Assembly (NCBI GenBank): GCA_021018815.1
Contig: JAITYX010000058.1
Coordinates: 947,001 to 1,011,000 of the forward strand
Length of the DNA: 64,000 nt
Source of the DNA: Talinum fruticosum
Taxonomy: Eukaryota > Streptophyta > Magnoliopsida > Caryophyllales > Talinaceae
Reading direction: 5' to 3'
Shown here in pieces: positions 11,484-20,683 of this stretch. The notes under the pieces are model-generated. The model did no database searches. It was not told where the DNA came from and saw nothing but the letters and a program-made list of their open reading frames with translations. Position 1 is the first letter of the stretch, and each line of letters begins with the position of its first letter. A program made the position numbers and the translations under genes.

Positions 11484-11868
11484 ATGGTGGAAACTAGATT
11501 GAATGATCAAGAGGAGAAAATGTCATCTATATCAAGGGATATTAAGACTAACATAAGGGCTATTGAGGATAGTTACGGAGATGATGAAGCTGAGCGTTTG
11601 AGAAGAGAAGAGGCTTTAGTTCTCCTAGCTCCACCTATCTTGTCTCCTCCTAGTAGTCCCAAACACGAATCCTCTAAACGTGAATACCTTAGCCCGATCC
11701 CCGTGTAGATCGGATAGAACAGATGTTAAGGGAGAGATCCATGTTTAGTAATCATTACCTCAATCATAAGGGATTCACTTCAATCCCTAAGGGTAAACTA
11801 CCTCCTATGTTTACCATGCCCGATATCAAGTTCAAAGGTTCTAAGAATCCCTATCATCACATTTAGGC
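11484..11868 (+). pseudogene. Gypsy gag N-terminal fragment (truncated)
   Basis: The start of a Tat-like Gag. It opens MVETRLNDQEEKMSS, with a short coiled-coil-like segment (RLNDQEEKMSSISRDIK), a charged stretch, then after a frameshift near 11708 the block GFTSIPKGKLPP and FTMPDIKFKGSKNPYHH. This matches the gag on the minus strand at 52300-52180 (GFTSIPKGKLPPKFTM). It stops dead at 11868, before the conserved capsid-like domain. Everything downstream that would be capsid and pol has been lost and replaced by the 3' flank of the antisense cassette. The 119-residue frame just upstream (11122-11481) is leader. Confidence 0.75.
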
Positions 11869-12365
11869 GGTCCGTTCGCTTGTTACTTTTTTTTTTGGGC
11901 AGGCCAATTAGGCGGTTTAATTTATTTATTTCCTTTTACCTTTAGCTGAGCGATAAAACATAAAAGTATAGCATAATATTTACTTTTATTCAATAATAAG
12001 TAAGCCTACCACTTACCTGATTACATAGCTACTAAGGGAAATAAATGCAAGCATTCTACTTGTAAAACAATAATAAATTTGTTCTAAAGAGGCAAAACTA
12101 AACCTCCTTCTCTTTTATTCTATCCTAAGATCCGAGCCCTAGTTTATCTTTACTTTCTTTTCTTTAGGGTCACTAGACACAACTTTTTCATCCCGGGTGC
12201 ATTCCTTCAGTTCCTCAATTATGTGGGCCTTCCTTTCTTAAGCTTCCTTGGCTTCAATTTCTCTTCACTAAATACGTTCATCCACCCGGGGTTTATCTCG
12301 TAAATTTAGAGAGGGGCAGCAGCAAGGACAACTTCTTCATGATCCAGCTCTCTAGCTTTCAGTGC
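11869..12365. other. AT-rich junction region after the gag break
   Basis: Right after the gag break a T-rich run and AT-rich DNA begin. There is no match to other parts of the window. It probably holds the 3' end and downstream flank of the minus-strand DUF7745-like gene. No supported ORF. Confidence 0.3.
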
Positions 12366-13717
12366 TTATGCGGTTGGGGATCCACTTCTATTATCCACTC
12401 CGGATAATAGGGAGAAACAGATAGTATTAGGTTTGTCTAGAGGTGTCAACAACTTTGGCAAATTCGTCCAATATTCGGGGTACAACTTTGTTCGATTAGA
12501 GCTGCCAAAACCTCTAAGCAATTCAAAGATACCAGGCCAGATGTAGTTCAACAAGGGAATCACTTGCTCTCTTCCCATTTTCCACAAGACACAGTCAAGG
12601 AAATCGTAGGTGCTACTTTCTAGGTCCAATAAGTGTACAAAGGACTGATACTCGGTGTGTGTCCTGAATCGAGAAACCTTTCAATGCTCGATGTAAAATG
12701 TTATATCATTGCTGTGATTTGTGAGGTACTCCTCCCACCAAGAAGTTGAGTGATCAGCTACCACCTCTTCTCATTTTCGTTGGCAAAAGTGTATATCTAA
12801 GTATGCATCGGCTTTCGGTGGAGCTTGAATTAACTTTAGATGCTCCATCAACTAGATCTCGCACATAATAAATGCAAATCAAAATTTGTGTCCTACACGG
12901 CCAAAGTCCAATTTTTTAGGCCCATTGGGAGCAAAATCAAATAAAAAGAAAATATTTTTAGCAGCGAAAAACAAAAAAAAGAAAGAAAGCTGCTGGAGGC
13001 AACTTAGCCTCGGCGAGCCGGACTGCCACCCTATGATCGGCACCGCCAACCGGCTTATGCTATTCGGTCTGGTCCGTGATCATGTGCTGACCGGCAACAA
13101 TAAGGGGCTCCCAAAAAATCTTCTTCCGAGTTCGCTTCAACCCGGTCTAAACCTATGATTGTCTCAGCAACTATTAGGGGAGTTAGAGAACAATAATTCT
13201 CTAATTATTCAACTAAACACAGTAGTGTCACTGGTTCCATGTCCCCGTGACCTCCTACCAGCAGGAATCCACCTATCAAATAGGTTATGATGGCCTGTTG
13301 CCTTGGGATGTTAATTGCCTCATAATAGGAATACATGTGTCGATAGTGTTTCATTAGGTTGGTTAAATTTACCCGTTTTCCAACAAGAATCTACCCTAGA
13401 TTCTTATTACTTAGTTTCAGCAGGCATTTGTAAGTCTCATAGAGGTTTTTAGACGATTTTGGTAAAATTGTTTTTGTACGCCTGTAATCTGCCTAATATG
13501 GCATCGAATTCTTCATGCATGGGGCACAGTTCCTAATCCCCGAACCTGAAAACATGATGGTGAGGGTCCCGAAGGCCACAACATGCCTTAAGAAAGTCCA
13601 GTAGACCTTCACTTGGCTAATGTTGAATAGGATATTCGACCCATAATTTGATAACCCAGATCTATCAATGTTACTCATCTCATGCATCCACCAGGTTAAC
13701 TCACTCATGAAATTCAT
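12366..13717 (-). pseudogene. Antisense cassette gene 2: DUF7745-like fragment (copy A)
   Basis: A degenerate gene on the strand opposite to the retroelement. The ATG at 13717 opens MNFMSELTWWMHEMSNID and continues through KVYWTFLRHVVAFGTLTIMF and FSGSGIRNCAPCMKN (to 13493). The pattern 'hhhALv.FWdp....F.FsG.ei.PtleE' resembles plant DUF7745-type proteins. A second open segment lies at 12366-12629 (FLDCVLWKMGREQVIPLLNY..). Introns probably lie between, with stops as well. The start of the second cassette copy (63112-63172) is clearly homologous: MNFMSELTWWMHEMSN aligns with MYFMTR plus a frameshifted WMHEMSN. Transcription would run away from the 3' LTR, downstream of the PMD gene. The family call is tentative; homology between the two copies is firm. 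Confidence 0.45.
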
Positions 13718-13810
13718 TGTCTTTTAAAAGGAATAGAAGCCAATGAACGATCTCAGCTTAATTTGCAGAAGGTTTTTGCATTTGCCACTTTTCTTGAACA
13801 CAAGCTGGGT

Positions 13811-13823
13811 CCTATTTATATGG
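13811..13823 (-). promoter_or_regulatory. TATA box of cassette gene 2 (copy A)
   Basis: On the minus strand CCCATATAAATAGG, about 95-105 bp before the ATG at 13717. Copy B has GCCTATAAATACG at the matching place (63017-63029). A GC-rich block (13860-13930) lies just upstream. Confidence 0.6.
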
Positions 13824-13829
13824 GTTTTC

Positions 13830-14297
13830 TAGATTTATTAGAGTCCTACTGCAACTCAATCACCAAGTAGTCGCCAGCACCCTACATTTTGCAGGTGACA
13901 GGCGCAGGCCACAGCCATGGTCCGACCCGATTCGCGGTTTTATTTGGCCTCGAGCACTTCTTAGGTCGTGTTCTTGTCTGCCCCAGCCTCTTATTTTTTA
14001 TGATATTCTTGGACCATGCACTTGAGATTTTCCTTTTTTCTTTTTATTATTTTCTTTTGGGGGAATGGGGGCTAGTGCAATTTTTTGATTTGTTTTTCAA
14101 TTTTTTTTTGATTTGTCTTTGTCAATTTCTTTAAGTCCTTTTGCATCATATTGAATAAAAGAACGCATTTCTTAGAATTGATTCTTACATTTCATCCCGA
14201 GTGTATAAGAGTCCTCACTACAAACCAAATACTAAATAAACAACCACCCTATAAGGGACTCCCTAATCATCAACAATGGAAGCAGACAAGGAATCTT
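13830..14297 (-). other. Spacer between the two antisense cassette genes (copy A)
   Basis: Contains, on the minus strand, CACTAGCCCCCATTCCCCC followed by AAAGAAAATAATAAAAAG. This is shared with copy B (62765-62805) and, more weakly, with gypsy element F (23785-23815). It carries the 3' flank of the PMD gene and the upstream region of gene 2. The frames at 13889-14134 and 14151-14333 are shadows. Confidence 0.55.
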
Positions 14298-16867
14298 CTA
14301 AACATTGCCATCAGAATATCATCAAAGATGTAATTCCGGAGATCCTCCAAGACGAATGTGGAGAACCAACCACCTTCATCACCTGGATAAGAGCTACCTC
14401 CGTGGTCCCATGATTTTGAATCTTCATGAGTTGGCCCACTGTATGAAGACTGAAGGAAGTAAAAGGGATTTATGTGACGATCGAAAGGCTGTAGGGGCAA
14501 GATGTTTTAGCTCTCCTCAAAAAGCTAGGTCTTGCACTGGAAGCACTAGGCCCGGAAGAGCTAGGTCCTGCCTCGGAAGCACTCCTATAATGCGTATGCC
14601 TTGAAGAACTTTGTGAAGAACCTTATCTAACAGTACTACAAGAAGGTGCTTGTTTGCCGGATGGGTGTGTTTGTGCCCGGATACACCAGGAAGACTACCG
14701 GAGGGAGGTGCTCTAGATCGGGGCCTTTACAAGAATGATTGGGCAATTAGCACTCACTAAAAGCTCAATAAAATTAGCACTCCACTAATTAAGAACTTAC
14801 CCGGAAAGTAGGTAAGGATCACCCAAGTAAGGAAGTTTTGGATGCCCCGTAGAGCAGATCGAAGATTGATGGACATAGTCCGAGATTGCTCTTGGTCATA
14901 CTATAAAACCGATACATTGGTGTTAGCCAAATATACTTTTAGCATACAACTTGAAGTGAAGAGCATGAAATTCTTACCCCTCGCCTATTCTTAGGAAAAG
15001 GATGCCCAACACATTCTTCTTCCAAGATTTTGAGAATTCTTACAGAACGAGGAGATTCCCTAAGAAGAATAACATCCACATCAAGGCTTGGGATATGGAT
15101 GTCCGTAGGAGTGAGCTGCTGGAAGATGAAGTTAATTTCCACGTAAGAAATTCAGCTATGATAAGGAAAGAGCTGAGAACTCACCAGTTGGGTCATGATT
15201 CATGCCGAATTCTGGGCATAGGATGTGTTTAAGTTTAGAAATGAGGTAAAATGATACCCCACAATAGCAGCCGCTTGCACATTTGGATGAAGGGAGCGAA
15301 AGTAGAACATGGTTGGACGTGGATCAACCGGAACAAATGAAGGCCATGTGTTGACCCGGATTTGAGGTGTAACGCTCTCCCCAAGATACCAACAAAATCC
15401 AAAAGGACCTTCAAATAAGATCCTCATTTCACTCAATTCTTGTACAACAATGACACTTTAGGGAAGTTGGAGTTGAGCCCCGAAGGATGGAAGTGAGCTT
15501 GCATTGAAGGTTTATCAAGAAATAAGTTAGCAAGAACAAAAGGTAGCAAGAAAACGGATGAAAAATAGCATATAATCAAGGCTGGAGTCCACCACAAGCA
15601 GGCCTACGGGCAGTGGCGCAGGCCGTGGGCAGGGGCAGAAAGCTAAACAAAGTGATAAAAGGTCTCTAAAAGTACATTTTGAGACAAATTTTGAGATCAA
15701 ATAGGCATACCGAGGTCACACGGTTGAGGACTGATCTCAAGAAGTCTGTGCCGTGAATATTGCAACATTGAAGATAGACTTTAGCCCACGATACAGAGGC
15801 TAAAAATACAAGACTATTTGTTAAACCGGGAGAAAGATGTGGGGAATATTCATACAACCATGGCTGCATTTTACAAATCAAATCAAGTAAATTGTTTTTC
15901 CACATAAGATGAAAAATATTTTGGAGAAAGGAAGAAGTCGAGCATACCTCAATAATCTACCACAAGCCATTCAACAGTAAATAATTGGTTGAATCGGGCT
16001 CTGGTTTTATGTGCCGTACACCGGCACGGAGGCCCCTAATGAAGTAGGTATATGCAGGAACACCCCAGTTGAGCTCCTTTATTTTGTCAAGGTCCGCTAA
16101 GTCCACCAAATAGCGAACATGAACCTTAGGAGCTTGGTCAGAGAAGAGGATCGTACTCAAGAGAAGAGCAAACATGATCCGGACTTGTTGTTGAGGATAG
16201 TGTTGAGGCCGAAACCTAACATTCTCAAAGGCCTTAAAAAGTACATAATACTTGAAGAAATTATCATGGGGAAACCTATCTGCCACTAGGCCAAAGAGGT
16301 GACGAAGATAGTCCTGGTTTTTATACAAGTTCTGGTCATAGACTAGAGGCTCTATCGAGAAGCCCAAATCGGATAAAATAGCAAAATCAAAAGGTGTTAT
16401 TGTCATTTCCCGTAGGGAAGGTGAACAGTATTGGTAGTGTCCCAAAAGCGCTCACTAATTGCCCTAATGAGATCTCTCTCTCTTTTGTCAGTAAGGTGGT
16501 TCAAAGCAAAGTAAAGAGCACCAAACCCGCTGCTATGCATGACATCTTCTAGAGGAAAGTTCATCCTCTTGCATGTCTCCATGAATTTATAGCTCCACCA
16601 CTCCGAATCGAGCCTTTCTGCAAGACAAAAAAATCTAACAAGAGTTTTTTAGTTGAAGAGCTATTCTCAATGAGTAAAAGAAGAAACATAAGCCAACTAG
16701 CTTACCGAGGGAGTGGTGGCAAGGGAAGAAGCATGACTTTCAGCCTCCACCAAGAGATCATTTGTGTTCCACTTATTCTGTGGACGCCATTCCTGCTCAA
16801 GGTAGTTATCTTGGATGAGTTTCTCGGCTCTAGACCTCCCGACAGGACGTGCCTTTCTCCTAGACAT
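14298..16867 (-). pseudogene. Antisense cassette gene 1: plant mobile domain (PMD) gene, copy A, 7 exons
   Basis: Exons on the minus strand: 16706-16867, 15948-16617, 15711-15873, 15185-15497, 14978-15115, 14801-14900, 14298-14724; all introns GT-AG. Exon 1 is basic (MSRRKARPVGRSRAEK). Exon 2 carries the PMD hallmark, 'RFWDTTNTVHLPYG' then 'EMTITPFDFAILSDLGF', followed by LYKNQDYLRHLF and the IKELNWGVPAYTYFIRGL block. Exon 3 has WLYEYSPHLSPG; exon 4 has FEGPFGFCWYLGESVTPQI; exon 5 has IPSLDVDVILL and EEECVGHPFPKN. Exon 2 has two frameshifts (after GAI; in HLPYG/EMT) and a stop where copy B reads AAG, so it is a pseudogene. PMD proteins such as MAIN/MAIL1 act in nuclear silencing, and PMDs also occur in plant transposons; the role here is unknown. 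Exon ends were set by alignment with copy B (60030-62560). Confidence 0.75.
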
Positions 16868-16986
16868 TTTGAAAGGAGAGATTTTGAGAACTAACTAATT
16901 TACAAGAAGAAGCAATTTAAGATAGCACAAGAGGAATGCAAGAGCAAGAAGCGGAGTAAGTGTGCAAAATGAACACACCAAGTACC

Positions 16987-16998
16987 CTCTTTTATAGG
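16987..16998 (-). promoter_or_regulatory. TATA box of PMD gene copy A
   Basis: Minus-strand GCCTATAAAAGAG, about 125 bp before the ATG at 16867. Copy B has GGCTATAAAAACG about 130 bp before its ATG. The surrounding block CATTTTGCACAC is also shared. Confidence 0.65.
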
Positions 16999-16999
16999 C

Positions 17000-17365
17000 A
17001 AACTCGGTCAAGGCAGCCAACCATACAAGGCAAGGGTCAAGCAAGTAGTGGCAGACCAAGGGAATCCGGCAGAGCACGCCGGGGCCACACCTGCTAAAGG
17101 TTGGCCGACGCCGGCGACGAGGTGCCCCGATGTCCTATCGGCGACAACTTTACAGCCTAGCCTGCCCACCTAGCTTGTAGAGTCTCATCAACTGTGGCAT
17201 GTGACTCTTCAGCCTTTTGTGCATGCAAGTGGGAGTTTTCGGACCCACCGATAAGCTTTTTCGGATCATATTTTTCAGTTTGTTTTCGACTAAATTACTT
17301 AAGTAAAACACTGAATCATCATCAATTTGATTATACACTAATAAGTATGTAAGTACAGCATATCA
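17000..17365 (-). other. Upstream region of PMD gene copy A
   Basis: Collinear with 59519-59890 in copy B: a GC-rich block (17080-17130), the CTCCCACTTGCATGCA block (17220-17240 on minus), and the TTAGTGTATAAT block (17330-17345). It links the PMD gene to the gypsy 3' UTR. In this copy the junction GGCTAAAT/GATATGC is uninterrupted; in copy B a solo LTR sits there. Confidence 0.65.
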
Positions 17366-17635
17366 TTTAGCCAAGCTTCAGATCAAAAGTACGATCAAAG
17401 TTTTAGCATCAAAATATACAAAGCATTAGGCTCGATAAAGCCACGCATAGGATCCTCTTATCGGACTTCAGAAAGATGCATCACGATCAAGTCCAGGACC
17501 CATTTTGGAGTTCAGGTTCGATTACAACCAATTCCATGCATCACACAATACTTAATATCAAAATCGAGGCAAGTACCCCTTTAGTGTCTACTTTGACCTT
17601 TCGTCTTTTTAGACTAGGTCAAAGTGGGGGCTAAC
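17366..17635 (+). other. Gypsy 3' UTR and polypurine tract of E1
   Basis: Near-identical in order to the reverse complement of 56338-56600: TTAGCCAAGCTTC start, then CAATTCCATGCATCACACAAT, GTCTACTTTGACC, and finally AAAGTGGGGGCTAAC (17621-17635) directly before the LTR. The tract marks the following LTR as a 3' LTR. Confidence 0.8.
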
Positions 17636-19655
17636 TCGTAACACCTAAAAGTGTTATCCCTTACCTCTTTAATTTTGTATTTTATTCTGTTGGCCTAATG
17701 ATGAAATCCCGAGTCCTGCTTGAGGATTTGGATCTCGGACTATGATTGATTAGTGCGATATAAGCCAATAAACCACAAAAAACCCCATCATCGAATAAAC
17801 ATCCTTTTGCCTTGGGTCGGTCCACAAATCCCCCTTCTTTTGGGCAATCCAAGAACCGGGCCAAGCCTTCAAAGACAATGGACTTAAGTGTTGTATGTTG
17901 GGCAATTCCAAGTTCAAAATACTACATTTTACTTTTGTCCAATCAGACAAGGAGCTGAAGACCGGAAGATCTCGTTAAACTGTTGCATTTCAGGATCATG
18001 AGCATCAAAGCGCTGCGTTTAAGCTCCATAAAATAGTCAACACGAGACTAGGAGCTTTTCCCCTAAAAACGACGTCGTGGTCGGCGACTGTAGCCCTGGA
18101 GTTTTAAGTGAAACGCTGCATTTTGGCTAGAGAATCCATTAGAAACATGGCAGGGCACGAAACTTAAGGAGCGCCCGAGTGGCCGGCGCCCGCCAACCAG
18201 GTTCTATCCGGTTCTATCCTTTCTATCTGGTTCAATCTCTTGATTTATTGGCCCGGTTTTGTTTCGTTGTTTTGGACAACAGGCTGCATGCAAACCCCAA
18301 GTCATTTGTGACCTAGGTTCTTCCCTATAAATAGAGATCCTTGGCTCTCATTCCCATATGGCTTTCTCCTAGGCGTAATGCTACTGAATGCTAACCAGTG
18401 CACTCATACATAAACGTTACTCTGCCAAAATTACCATTAACCATCCATATTTTCTCTACTTATCACCATTGAATCTGTGCAAAGAGCTAAAGAATATTCT
18501 GTATTCTGATCTCTGTGCACTTATTCAACTTATCATTCCTATATCCTACATACGTCGTTCACAAAACAAGCCCCTTTTCTCTTATTTGTCATCGTCGCAT
18601 CAGGAGATCCAACGTAGAAATCCAGATTAGCAAGGTGGGACAACCTGAGGGCAATCGTTCAGCCTTCAAATAATTTATTTTATTTATATGCTTTTACCGC
18701 TTTCCATATTATGGATTAAACAGATGTAATCGTTCTTTTAATCCTCCTTGCCCGATGTAATCTTTCAGTTTTTCGCTTTTATTTTCTTTTTTTCTTTCTT
18801 TACCGCTTTCTTTACCACTTTCTTTATTGCTTTTCCTTTGATTCTGTTAGGTTTCTTTTATTTATTGTTTTAGCATGTTGTATGTTTGAGTGTAGCGCAT
18901 TATTTAGATTTACTAGTCAAATTAGTAATCGTCGTCTTCGCACGAATGGAATGGAAGAGTTTTCCTTATGTTTCATACCCTCGCCCTCAAATCCGATTCC
19001 GGGTTCAAAGATCGATGGAGTCGATTTTAGCCTTTTTAGTCTTAGTTTTCCCATACTATGATTGAAAGACCAAGTCTTTGTTTTTGTTAGTTTTTCATCC
19101 TAAAACCGATCGGCGACTCCCCTTCTTATGCTTTATTCTTATCAAATTTACATCTCGGTAATTTTCTGGTTGCGGGATAAAAAAAAAAAAAGGACTTGGA
19201 TTCGCCTACCAGGCCGGAGGCCGAGGCCGACCGTGTCGGCCTAGGCCTATGACCATTGCCGGCGACCGCTGAGTGTAGGTTACCGCCTGCACTCTGGGTG
19301 GTCGGCGGCTGAAGCTTGGGTCCGGACCGGTGTTTTCACACCGGTCCGCACTTGAAGCCACATGGCGAAACCCTAGTTTCTAATGTTAGTTATCCTTTAA
19401 TTAGGAAATATATCTCGAGAATTCTGAAAATAATTTATAAAATTGAAATAATTAATAAAACGCCTATCAAATCTAATTTAATTTATTTTAACTTGATTTA
19501 ATAAAATTCGGAAATCTTAATAAAAGGTTCATCCCCACATTCTAAAACCGACTTTCAAAACCATCTTCAAAATCAATCTGTAAAAGAGAGAGACCCCACT
19601 CACAAGTGGGGAAGCTTAGTCTGAGGCCCCCAAGGCACTAACCGTGGTTCCTACG
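17636..19655 (+). repeat. Gypsy LTR shared by two internal regions
   Basis: A full-length LTR of about 2.0 kb (start TCGTAACACC for family TGTAGACACC; end GGTTCCTACG). On its left is a 3' UTR and purine tract; on its right a primer-site region and 5' leader. It therefore works as 3' LTR for E1 and 5' LTR for the partial element at 19656-20683. TATA box TATAAATAG near 18326. Frames 17682-17864 and 18388-18630 recur in other LTRs and are not genes. Confidence 0.85.
19324..19347 (+). other. U5 hairpin, 10-bp perfect stem
   Basis: GGACCGGTGT-TTTC-ACACCGGTCC. The equivalent in the LTR at 54105-54124 reads (sense strand) ATTGGTGT-TTTC-ACACCAAT: both sides of the stem changed together. This suggests a selected RNA or DNA structure, perhaps at R/U5. 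Confidence 0.6.
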
Positions 19656-20683
19656 AGTGGTGACTCCACTAGGGATAAATTTTTATTAAGATGACGAAAC
19701 TTGAAAATTTGAGTAGTGTATATTTAATGTTGTGCTTATATTAGGCATCCCGCATTTAGCAACCTTTCAACTAGTTTAAATATTGTTTTGGACCCCAAGG
19801 AAAAGTTTATTCTACCCCCTATTTACCCTTTCTTGAATGAGGCTCCCACTTGGATCCTAGGCGGGCCCAACTAGGCTTGATTGCACCGGGAAACGGCACC
19901 TCTTCCCTCGTAGCATGCGCTCTTGGGTCACACAGTTTGGTTCACCGAGAGGCACCGAGAATTCTGGCTGATTATCCTACCGTGTCCCATATGGAGGACA
20001 AAATTCTCGGATTATGAGTCACCATGTATCCAACCTTTTAAACCTACTTTGACCATAAAACATTTTGACTATTAGGTGGTCCCTCAGGCTTCATTTTCAT
20101 GCTTGAATGAGTGTGTTTGTTTTAGATTTAATCCTTTGCTTGTGAGCCTTTAGGAATAGGTGAGGAGTGCTTATTAGCCCTTACATGGGTGAAAATAAAA
20201 AACAATAATAAATTTTCCTAGAGTCGATCATTATGTGCATTTAGCCAAAAGTCAAAATATCATTTCTTTCCTACTAAGGATTATTCCATTATTTGCATTT
20301 CCGAGTCATCCTAAAATTTTCATTAAGCAGTCTAAGTAGACATTGCCTATTAGTACAAAAGAGGTCTTAACAGAGATCCCCTTTTATCATTGGTCGAGTT
20401 TCTTTTCTCGTCGACTTCTTTTCTTTTACAAGCACATTTACGTTAGCCAAATTAAATTCCTCTCATATTAGGTGAGTCCATTTGCATTAGCCAAATTAAA
20501 TTTATATTAGGTGAGTCCATTTGCATTAGCCAAATTAAATTCATCTCATATTAAGTGAGTCCATTTGCATTAGCCAAATTAAATTCATGTTAGGTGAGTC
20601 CATTTCCATTAGTCAAATCAAATTCATCTCATATTAAGTTCCATATGCATTAGTTAAATCAAATTCATCTCAAATATAAGGAA
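19656..20683 (+). mobile_element. Gypsy leader (partial second element in tandem)
   Basis: Primer-site-like TGGTGACTCCACTAGGG, then a leader collinear with 9995-11000, including the minisatellite at 20430-20683. It breaks off at 20683 after ATATAAGGAA, where E1 continues with AGGCATCATCAC. No gag remains. Gypsy element F begins at the break on the opposite strand. Confidence 0.75.
20430..20683 (+). repeat. Leader minisatellite (second copy)
   Basis: Same 38-44 bp units with TTTGCATTAGCCAAATTAAA as 10750-11000, about six units, with the same alternation of long and short forms. Confidence 0.8.

Larger units (their letters stand above)
8303..19655 (+). mobile_element. Tat-like gypsy element E1 with antisense gene cassette
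   Basis: 5' LTR (8303-9994), primer-site region, leader with minisatellite, truncated gag (to 11868), two antisense genes (13717-12366 and 16867-14298), 3' UTR and purine tract (17366-17635) and 3' LTR (17636-19655). No protease, RT, RNase H or integrase is present, so it is non-autonomous or deleted. The order is supported by the second cassette copy at 55780-63172, where the same PPT/3' UTR/PMD-gene linkage recurs on the opposite strand. The Tat assignment rests on the gag type. Treating everything between the two LTRs as one element is an inference. Confidence 0.65.
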
